DNA from: 1-14-0-20-39-34 sp043800545
GTDB lineage: Bacteria; Patescibacteriota; Patescibacteriia; Magasanikbacterales; UBA922
Assembly (NCBI GenBank): GCA_043800545.1
Contig: JAZDMW010000067.1
Coordinates: 1 to 16,282, forward strand
Length of the DNA: 16,282 nucleotides
Reading direction: 5' to 3'
The notes below the pieces were generated by a model. The model did not search any database. It was given only the letters and a program-made list of their open reading frames with translations, and was not told the DNA's origin. Of this stretch, positions 11,024-16,282 are shown piece by piece. The position numbers and the translations under genes are program-made. Numbering within the stretch: position 1 is the first letter of the stretch; each line of letters starts with the position of its first letter.

Positions 11024-12058
11024 TTATTGTTTTAATAAGAGAGGATTTTTTGCCTCGAGATTATAGAGCTCTGGATCAATACTTCTGCTAAAGCAAATAC
11101 GTCCAGCTTCATGATCCCAATTTTTTTGGAAGGACCCATAGGATGAAGTATATGGAACCATTTCTTTTCCTCTTTGTGGAAAGTCTTTGTCTGAAGTAGA
11201 AAAATCTGCACAGAGTTCAAATTCTAGTTTGTCTCCAATAATATATTCATAATGTTGTTTTGTATCTGGATCCGTAGGTACCACAAAACCAGAGATATTG
11301 TCTTGAAGTGCTTCTAGATTATTTGGAAGTGTTTCTTTTCTCACCCAATAATCTACGATTTGTCCTTGTACTGTTTGGAGATCTTGTATTCTTTGATCAT
11401 CCATTTTTCTTTTGCGTTGTTCTAGAGGAGTTCCTACTATGAAGAATCCTGTAATGATGCTTCCGAGGACGACTACAGAAACAACACTTGCGAGAATTTT
11501 TGGAATATTTGTTTTTGTTCCTTTGCGTTTGAGTTCCCACATATAGTATCCAAATACTGCAAGTGCTACGAGGAGAACAACACATACTTTGAAGAAGAAT
11601 TTGATTGTGAGTTCACCATCAAGAAAGTTATATACAAAAATCATGAGGTCAACAATAATGGTAATTGCAGAAATGAAGAGTGTAAAATATATGAGCCATT
11701 TACGAAGCTTGAGTTCTCTTTTTTCAGGGTTAGCATGTAAATCTTTTGCTAAAAGCCAAGATGTGAGTAGATATGCAGGAACGGCGATGAAGAGAATGGA
11801 ACTAGACCAACGAACTCCATCTGCTATGGCGGTGAAGTAATAATTCAATGCATCTGGGAAAAGAGCATTTATGTATTGGATATTGAGGGTAATAAACCCA
11901 ATTACACTGAGATAAAAAGTGACGATGTTAAAGAGATGTAAAAATACATCTTTTGGGGTACCTTTAATATTTTTTTCCATATATTTAGATATGTGATTTA
12001 TATTTGCATTATACGCTTTCGTTTTGGCATCGTCAAAGGAAAATTTATGTTTACTCAT
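11024..12058 (-). CDS. DUF5671 membrane protein
   Basis: 344 residues. The N-terminal part (about 36-215) has five transmembrane helices and matches the DUF5671 pattern common in CPR genomes (DVFLHLFNIVTFYLSVIGFITL, then a SSSILFIAVPAYLLTSWLLAKD block and RKWLIYFTLFISAITIIVDL). The C-terminal about 120 residues are soluble, beginning QRIQDLQTVQGQIVDYW and containing PTDPDT, FELCADFS and a GRICF region; this part resembles type II secretion pseudopilin-like C-terminal folds by pattern only. The function is unknown. It is a single-gene unit with its own terminator. Confidence 0.85.
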   Translation of the reverse strand: MSKHKFSFDDAKTKAYNANINHISKYMEKNIKGTPKDVFLHLFNIVTFYLSVIGFITLNIQYINALFPDALNYYFTAIADGVRWSSSILFIAVPAYLLTSWLLAKDLHANPEKRELKLRKWLIYFTLFISAITIIVDLMIFVYNFLDGELTIKFFFKVCVVLLVALAVFGYYMWELKRKGTKTNIPKILASVVSVVVLGSIITGFFIVGTPLEQRKRKMDDQRIQDLQTVQGQIVDYWVRKETLPNNLEALQDNISGFVVPTDPDTKQHYEYIIGDKLEFELCADFSTSDKDFPQRGKEMVPYTSSYGSFQKNWDHEAGRICFSRSIDPELYNLEAKNPLLLKQ

Positions 12059-12087
12059 ATTATTTTATGAGTTCATATTAAAAATGA

Positions 12088-12093
12088 TATACT
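12088..12093 (+). promoter_or_regulatory. -10 element of the RhuM-Fic gene
   Basis: TATACT at 12088-12093, 23 bases before ATG 12117. A weak -35 candidate, TTATGA (12065-12070), is 17 bases upstream. Confidence 0.4.
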
Positions 12094-12116
12094 ATGAGTA
12101 ATATTAATAATTGATT

Positions 12117-13097
12117 ATGAAAAAAAATATAAAAAATCAGGTTGTCGTTTATCAGACAAAAACTGGAGCCATTGAATTAAAAGGTGATTTAAAAAAAGAG
12201 ACTTTGTGGGCTAGCCGTATGCAAATGTCCAAAATGTTTGGAGTAAATCCACAAGCCATATCGAAACATATCCAAAATATTTATAAAGAAAAAGAACTGA
12301 AAAAAATAACAACTAGTTCCAAATTGGAACTAGTTCAGAATGAATCGGGAAGACAAGTTCATCGTAAAATTGATATATACAATCTTGATATTCTGATTGC
12401 TGTTGGTTATAGAATAAATTCTGTTGTTGGTACAAAATTTCGTCAATGGGCAACTAAAACTTTACGTGAACATATAACAAGGGGTTATACGATTAATCGA
12501 TCAAGAATCAAATATAATTATGCCGAATTCATGAAAGCCGTGGAAAATATAAAAATGTTATTACCACCAAATGGTGGAGTGGATCAGTCAAGTGTTTTGG
12601 AACTTATATCAGCTTTTTCTGCAACTTGGCTTTCCTTGGACGCCTATGATAAAGATAATCTTGTTACTTCAGGATCAACAAAACGTTCTGTTCAGCTTAC
12701 TGCAGAACAACTGAGAGAGGCATTGTCTGATTTTAAAATTGCTTTAATGAAGAAAGGGGAGGCTACAGACTTATTTGGTACAGAAAGACAAACCAAAAAT
12801 GTTGAAGGTATTGTTGGAAATGTTATGCAATCTTTCGGAGGAAAGTCTCTATATCCAACGGTGGAGGAGAAGGCAGCTCATTTATTATATTTTATGGTTA
12901 AAAACCATCCTTTTATTGACGGAAATAAGAGGAGTGGAGCATACGCCTTTATTTGGTTTCTTAAAAAAACGGGTACACTTAACCTAAGTATAATAAATCC
13001 TACGACACTCACAGCGCTAACATTATTTGTTGCAGAAAGTGATCCTAAGAATAAAGAAAGGATGGTAAAATTAATTTTACAGTTACTACGAAAGTAA
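12117..13097 (+). CDS. RhuM-Fic fusion protein
   Basis: 326 residues from ATG 12117; a TTG two codons earlier is a less likely start. The N-terminal half (about 1-170) is a RhuM-type DNA-binding/antirepressor domain: TLWASRMQMSKMFGVNPQAISKHIQNIYKEKEL, then RKIDIYNLDILIAVGYRINS and FRQWATKTLREHITRGYTIN. The C-terminal half carries a Fic/Doc fold with the active-site motif HPFIDGNKRSG (264-274), where His264 is the catalytic base. Fic enzymes transfer AMP or other nucleotides to proteins, and Doc is a kinase toxin. I see no separate antitoxin gene next to it; the inhibitory helix could be internal or absent. A perfect 25-bp palindrome lies inside the RhuM part (12311-12335). The gene is flanked by terminated or divergent genes, so it stands alone. 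Confidence 0.85.
   Translation: MKKNIKNQVVVYQTKTGAIELKGDLKKETLWASRMQMSKMFGVNPQAISKHIQNIYKEKELKKITTSSKLELVQNESGRQVHRKIDIYNLDILIAVGYRINSVVGTKFRQWATKTLREHITRGYTINRSRIKYNYAEFMKAVENIKMLLPPNGGVDQSSVLELISAFSATWLSLDAYDKDNLVTSGSTKRSVQLTAEQLREALSDFKIALMKKGEATDLFGTERQTKNVEGIVGNVMQSFGGKSLYPTVEEKAAHLLYFMVKNHPFIDGNKRSGAYAFIWFLKKTGTLNLSIINPTTLTALTLFVAESDPKNKERMVKLILQLLRK
12311..12335. repeat. Perfect palindrome inside the RhuM-Fic gene
   Basis: AACTAGTTCCAA (12311-12322), A12323, TTGGAACTAGTT (12324-12335): 12-bp arms without a mismatch around a single base. It encodes residues about 65-73 (TSSKLELVQ), between the helix-turn-helix-like part and the conserved IYNLDILIAVGYR block. Confidence 0.92.
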
Positions 13098-13106
13098 AAA
13101 AAGATT

Positions 13107-13787
13107 TTATTTTTTTAATATTTTCTCTGGAAGTTTATAGTTACTATAATTTTTGAGAGATTCAATGATTGAGTTTAAGAAATTGGTAGCGTTATCTGGT
13201 TGAAATATCTTATAATCAGATAATACGGGAAAATTCTTTTTGTGTTTCATCATCCATGATTCTCCAATTTCCTCTGCACTATAAAAGGAATGTGTCATAT
13301 CAAGAAAGAGCAGGAAAGTCAGGATGTACACAATACCTAATTTTGTACGTGATTTTTTATAATGCTCAACTTTTTTTGTAATGGCCTTGGAGAGGAAAAA
13401 ATAATAGAGAAAACCACTCACAAGCCAGTAGGAAAAAAAAAGGGGACATATCCATCCATTGAGATTTCCCCATTCATCTGAATAGTCCCACAGACGAATG
13501 TGGTAAAAGTATTGAAAGAACCATCCTGAAATACATTCCATGAGTGTTGCGAGTATTGCAAATATGAGGATTTTATAAAACCAGTGTAATTTCTTTTTAT
13601 TCAGTATGAGAGTCAAGAGTACCAATCCAAAACCGTAGATTGGGAGAAAGGGACCACTGAGGAATCCTGGATTCACGATATGATGATCAATGAGAGAACG
13701 GTAAATGAGTTCAAGAATCCAACCAAAAAAACTTCCAAAGAGAAAAATGAATATATATTTATTGATTGATTGTCTCATGTCTTCCAT
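13107..13787 (-). CDS. CmpB-like membrane protein (putative ABC-transporter type IV family)
   Basis: 226 residues with about five transmembrane helices. The N-terminal block GWILELIYRSLIDHHIVNPGFLSGPFLPIYGFG is the hallmark of PF06541 (formerly DUF1113, putative ABC-transporter type IV). A second conserved part, MECISGWFFQYFYHIRLWDYS...NLNGWICPLFF, follows. The soluble C-terminus (about 165-226) is Lys/Asn-rich and less conserved. No ATPase gene is next to it, so the ABC-transporter name is only a family label. TATACT (13801-13796 on the minus strand) ends 8 bases before the ATG, suggesting a leaderless mRNA. Confidence 0.82.
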   Translation of the reverse strand: MEDMRQSINKYIFIFLFGSFFGWILELIYRSLIDHHIVNPGFLSGPFLPIYGFGLVLLTLILNKKKLHWFYKILIFAILATLMECISGWFFQYFYHIRLWDYSDEWGNLNGWICPLFFSYWLVSGFLYYFFLSKAITKKVEHYKKSRTKLGIVYILTFLLFLDMTHSFYSAEEIGESWMMKHKKNFPVLSDYKIFQPDNATNFLNSIIESLKNYSNYKLPEKILKK

Positions 13788-13795
13788 AATCTCTC

Positions 13796-13801
13796 AGTAT
13801 A
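13796..13801 (-). promoter_or_regulatory. -10 element TATACT before the CmpB-like gene
   Basis: TATACT on the minus strand, 8 bases before the ATG at 13787. +1 would fall at the start codon. No clear -35; the upstream DNA is the terminator of the antiporter gene. Confidence 0.4.
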
Positions 13802-13812
13802 CTCTAAAAAAA

Positions 13813-13841
13813 TAAAATATCCCATTCTCTGGGATATTTTA
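13813..13841 (-). terminator. Terminator of the antiporter gene
   Basis: TAAAATATCCC (13813-13823) pairs perfectly with GGGATATTTTA (13831-13841), loop ATTCTCT. On the minus strand the stem is followed by TTTTTTT. It separates the antiporter from the CmpB-like gene on the same strand. Confidence 0.82.
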
Positions 13842-13858
13842 TGTACTTTTTTAATGTT

Positions 13859-15271
13859 TTAGTTTGTTTTATGTCTTTTGAGAAGGAATGTGAGGATTGG
13901 TGGAGTGAGGAGTGTGGTCAAAATTACCATGATAATGATTATTGAGAATATTTCATCTGAGATAACATTCAGAGATTTTCCAATCATTGCAAAAATCAAA
14001 CCAACCTCACCTCGTGGAATCATACCAAATCCAACAATATATTTATTTACATTTCCTGCAACGGTTCCTGAAACGATTTTACCAATGAATGCTACTGCTG
14101 TAATTGCAAGTGCAGTGACGAGTATTGGTATATTGAACATGGTCTCCAATTTTACATTCATACCTGTGACAACGAAAAATATCGGGACGAGGAGCATTCC
14201 AACAGGGTGAATTAAATCTTCAATATGTCTTTCTGCATGAGGTTTAATAGCTTCTAATATTTTATTTTTTGATGATCCATCTAAATCTTTAATAGCCTCT
14301 TTGACATCATCAACCACATGAGGATCCTTGAAGTAGGAAAAATGAACAGGATCAAGAATGAGTCCTGCTGCAAATGCTCCAACTATTGGTGCAAGTCCAA
14401 TTTCCTGAGCAAGAAAAGCAAATATAAGACCAAAACTGATAGCAAGTGTAAATTTCATTCCTACACCAGTATTAATTTTGGAAAATAATTTTCCGAGTTT
14501 TGGTGCTATGAGTTGTCCGAGGACAATTGAACCAACAAGGAAGAGAATTGCTTTTGCGGTAATCCATCCAATCATGCCAAAACTCACACTTCCAAGAGTG
14601 GCAATGGCAGAGACGATTGCTAATATAATAAGACCAAGAACATCATCAATCACCGCTGCCCCAAGTACAATTTGTGCTTCTGGAATATGGAGTTTCTTGA
14701 GATCTTGGAAAACTCTTGCTGTAATACCAACAGATGTTGCTGTGAGTGCTGCTCCAAGAAATAAATAAGCGGTTGATGTGAGCCCCGGTAAAATCCAAGG
14801 ACCAACGATATATGTTCCAAGTACAAAGGGAGCAACGACTCCAACACAGGCAACAAAAAATGCACGAAGTCCTACTTGTTTCATTTTTTGTATATTTGAT
14901 TCAAGTCCAATTTGGAAGAGGAGAATAACAACCCCAAGTTCTGAGAGAAATGTGATAATAGGATCTTGTTTGATTGGTTCAAAGAGAGAAATTCCGAGGA
15001 GTGCAAGGTTTCCCATCACGACACCAATTACCAGTTCACCTAATACAGAAGGTTGACCAAATCTTTCCACCAAGCTTGAGATTTTTGCCATAATGAGTAT
15101 GACAGCAATCCACAAAAATGTGAAAGCAGCTGAGTGACCACCACTTGCTTCTGAATCTCCAGAGGCAAGAACAAAAGAACCAAAAAGAAAGGAACAAAAA
15201 AATGCGAGCAAAGCCACATTTCTTACCTTATAATTCCTCCAATATGTTAATGAAAATATATTCATAGGCAT
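13859..15271 (-). CDS. Cation:proton antiporter, CPA2 family (NapA/Kef type)
   Basis: 470 residues and about 12-13 membrane helices. The ion-binding pair of electrogenic CPA2 antiporters is present as AVIDDVLG with Asp209-Asp210, preceded by the unwound-helix motif ALTATSVGITARVF (175-188) and followed by the conserved PRGEVGLIF (419-427). Two adjacent Asp residues, as in NapA, suggest Na+/H+ exchange rather than Kef-type K+ efflux, which has Gln-Asp. No C-terminal RCK/TrkA domain is attached. Residues about 310-355 form an unusually long hydrophilic, charged loop. The N-terminus has a hydrophobic stretch ending ASG that may be a signal-like helix. Start ATG 15271; ATG 15265 is an alternative. 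Confidence 0.88.
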   Translation of the reverse strand: MPMNIFSLTYWRNYKVRNVALLAFFCSFLFGSFVLASGDSEASGGHSAAFTFLWIAVILIMAKISSLVERFGQPSVLGELVIGVVMGNLALLGISLFEPIKQDPIITFLSELGVVILLFQIGLESNIQKMKQVGLRAFFVACVGVVAPFVLGTYIVGPWILPGLTSTAYLFLGAALTATSVGITARVFQDLKKLHIPEAQIVLGAAVIDDVLGLIILAIVSAIATLGSVSFGMIGWITAKAILFLVGSIVLGQLIAPKLGKLFSKINTGVGMKFTLAISFGLIFAFLAQEIGLAPIVGAFAAGLILDPVHFSYFKDPHVVDDVKEAIKDLDGSSKNKILEAIKPHAERHIEDLIHPVGMLLVPIFFVVTGMNVKLETMFNIPILVTALAITAVAFIGKIVSGTVAGNVNKYIVGFGMIPRGEVGLIFAMIGKSLNVISDEIFSIIIIMVILTTLLTPPILTFLLKRHKTN

Positions 15272-15296
15272 ATATATTTGAATTAAAAACGTAAAT

Positions 15297-15325
15297 AGTA
15301 TATCTGTTTTTTAAAGGTATATCAA
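15297..15325 (-). promoter_or_regulatory. Promoter of the antiporter gene
   Basis: On the minus strand TTGATA (15325-15320), 17-base spacer and TATACT (15302-15297), about 25 bases before the start codon. Confidence 0.7.
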
Positions 15326-15343
15326 GAGTATCCCTATTTTTTA

Positions 15344-15372
15344 TTGACTTTTCTTTCTTTTTCAGCTAATTT
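15344..15372 (+). promoter_or_regulatory. Promoter of mntP
   Basis: TTGACT (15344-15349), 17-base spacer, TAATTT (15367-15372), 23 bases before the ATG at 15396. The short leader leaves no space for a manganese (yybP-ykoY) riboswitch, often found before mntP in other bacteria. Confidence 0.5.
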
Positions 15373-15395
15373 ATAAGTATTGTAATATATTTTTT

Positions 15396-15950
15396 ATGAG
15401 TTTTTTTCAAATATTTTTTATTGCTTTTGCTTTGTCCTTGGATGCGTGTGCTGTTTCGGTTGCAAATGGTGTTTGTAATAAAAATATATCATATGGGAAA
15501 GCATTCCTCATGGCTTTTTCATTTGGTCTGTTCCAGGCAGGAATGCCAGTAATTGGTTGGTTTTTTGGAATTTCACTTGAACGAATTATCTCTTCTTTTG
15601 ATCATTGGATTGCCTTCCTTTTACTCGGAGTTCTTGGAGTAAAAATGATTTGGAATGTTTTTGAAAAGCAAGAAAAAAAGAATATGACAATTCAAGGAAT
15701 TCGTACTTTGTTATTATTATCTTTGGCTACAAGTATTGATGCTCTTGTTGTAGGAGTTTCTTTTGCTTTTGTTCCTGTATCCATTTGGTATGCTGTCAGT
15801 GTTATTGGTGTGGTAACTTTTTTCTTTTCTCTGATATCTCTTTATGCAGGAAAACTTGTAGGAACTTGTTTAGGCAGAAAGGCAGAAGTATTCGCTGGAT
15901 TGATACTCCTCGGGATAGGAATAAAAATACTTTTGAGTCATATATTATAA
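15396..15950 (+). CDS. mntP: Manganese efflux pump MntP
   Basis: 184 residues and six transmembrane helices, the normal size for MntP (YebN). The two inverted-repeat halves each begin with the diagnostic acidic motif: ALSLDACAVSVANG (Asp16) in helix 1 and SLATSIDALVVGVSFAF in helix 4; these Asp residues are needed for Mn2+ export in this family. Other hallmarks are FGLFQAGMPVIGW in helix 2 and the basic cytoplasmic loop KQEKKNM. It exports Mn2+ from the cytoplasm to limit toxicity. It is a single-gene unit between a promoter and a terminator and diverges from the antiporter gene. Confidence 0.93.
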   Translation: MSFFQIFFIAFALSLDACAVSVANGVCNKNISYGKAFLMAFSFGLFQAGMPVIGWFFGISLERIISSFDHWIAFLLLGVLGVKMIWNVFEKQEKKNMTIQGIRTLLLLSLATSIDALVVGVSFAFVPVSIWYAVSVIGVVTFFFSLISLYAGKLVGTCLGRKAEVFAGLILLGIGIKILLSHIL

Positions 15951-15979
15951 AAAGGACCTGGCAGGTCTTTTTTCTTTTT
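15950..15979 (+). terminator. Terminator of mntP
   Basis: GACCT (15955-15959) and AGGTC (15963-15967) with flanking A/T pairs form the stem with a GGC loop, followed by TTTTTTCTTTTT. Confidence 0.8.
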
Positions 15980-15994
15980 GTTTACTTTTTTTGA

Positions 15995-16021
15995 TAAAAG
16001 AAAAACCACCAGTTTTGGTGG
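15995..16021 (-). terminator. Terminator of clpP
   Basis: On the minus strand CCACC (16021-16017) pairs with GGTGG (16010-16006) and is followed by TTTTTCTTTT. It faces the mntP terminator. Confidence 0.75.
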
Positions 16022-16042
16022 CTCTCGAATAAGAGTGTTCGT

Positions 16043-16282
16043 CTATTTATTTTTTATAACTTTATCTGCAAGTCCGTATTTAACGGCTTCCTCAGCACTC
16101 ATGAAGTTGTCACGGTCAGAGTCTTTTTCTATTTTTTCTACAGATTGACCTGTGTGAGTTGCTAGAATTTTATTGAGTTTCTTTTTTGTCTTGAGAATGT
16201 GTTCAGCATGAATTTCAATATCACTTGCCTGTCCCTCTGTTCCTCCCATAACTTGGTGAATCATGACTTCACTGTTTGGAAG
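16043..16282 (-). CDS. clpP: ATP-dependent Clp protease proteolytic subunit, C-terminal part (partial)
   Basis: The frame is open at the right edge of the window; 79 C-terminal residues are visible. LPNSEVMIHQVMGGTEGQASDIEIHAEHIL is the diagnostic ClpP block containing the catalytic His (in MIHQ). DRDNFMSAEEAVKYGLADKV contains the catalytic Asp. The nucleophilic Ser lies outside the window. ClpP forms the tetradecameric peptidase of ClpXP/ClpAP. Stop is TAG at 16045-16043. Confidence 0.95.
   Translation of the reverse strand, partial: LPNSEVMIHQVMGGTEGQASDIEIHAEHILKTKKKLNKILATHTGQSVEKIEKDSDRDNFMSAEEAVKYGLADKVIKNK

Noticed and set aside
15272..15395. Manganese riboswitch (yybP-ykoY) before mntP
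   Set aside because: The predicted leader is only about 20 nt and no matching helices are seen.
1..16282. UGA recoded as glycine (Gracilibacteria/SR1 code)
   Set aside because: All native genes read through without in-frame TGA and have normal GGN glycine codons in the conserved motifs, so the standard bacterial code fits.
1..16282. CRISPR array
   Set aside because: No regularly spaced direct repeats are present.

Overview
The window looks like a chromosomal piece of an ultra-small AT-rich bacterium of the Candidate Phyla Radiation (Patescibacteria, probably Parcubacteria or Moranbacteria-like). The pointers are short tightly packed genes, a DUF5671 membrane protein, a VanW-family protein, stand-alone BRO and RhuM-Fic proteins, a group I intron in a tRNA, start codons mostly without a Shine-Dalgarno sequence, and near-exclusive use of TAA/TAG stops. 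The taxonomic call is inference from gene content, not from a marker tree.

Layout. Positions 2-163 hold the C-terminus of a membrane protein. 242-1841 is a compact unit: SAM methyltransferase (RlmI/K-like), RluA-family pseudouridine synthase and tRNA-Ser(CGA), closed by a terminator; it reads as an RNA-modification cluster. 1942-3394 holds a BRO-N protein and a membrane-anchored extracytoplasmic protein of unknown function. 3437-6411 is a half-size MFS protein, an Hsp20 chaperone and a large VanW/peptidoglycan-binding protein, 2-3 bp apart and ended by a strong terminator.

6470-8287 is a foreign-looking, GC-rich island with one large gene of unknown function. It is split by a single-base frame break in a G run, has its own promoter, structured leader and strong Shine-Dalgarno, and is the only place TGA is used as stop. 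8310-8653 has a near-consensus promoter, a long structured non-coding stretch and an intrinsic terminator, which I read as an unidentified ncRNA of about 309 nt. 8673-9153 is tRNA-Asn(GUU) interrupted inside its anticodon by a 305-nt group I intron. A PAS-coiled-coil protein follows.

9757-10933 (minus strand) is a small copper-type metal-resistance operon: palindromic operator, CsoR repressor, MerT/MerP-like membrane protein with a frame break in an A7 run, and a 53-residue protein with 16 cysteines that looks like a bacterial metallothionein. The rest holds DUF5671, a RhuM-Fic fusion, CmpB-like (putative ABC-transporter type IV) and NapA/Kef-type antiporter genes, the manganese exporter mntP, and the 3' end of clpP.

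Most interesting to me: (1) the BRO and RhuM genes each carry a perfect inverted repeat inside the coding sequence at nearly the same place in the DNA-binding region (codons about 61-69 and 65-73); (2) the GC-rich orphan gene with promoter-like direct repeats on both sides; (3) the unidentified structured RNA; (4) the metallothionein-like protein in a CsoR operon; (5) the self-splicing intron in a tRNA-Asn anticodon.
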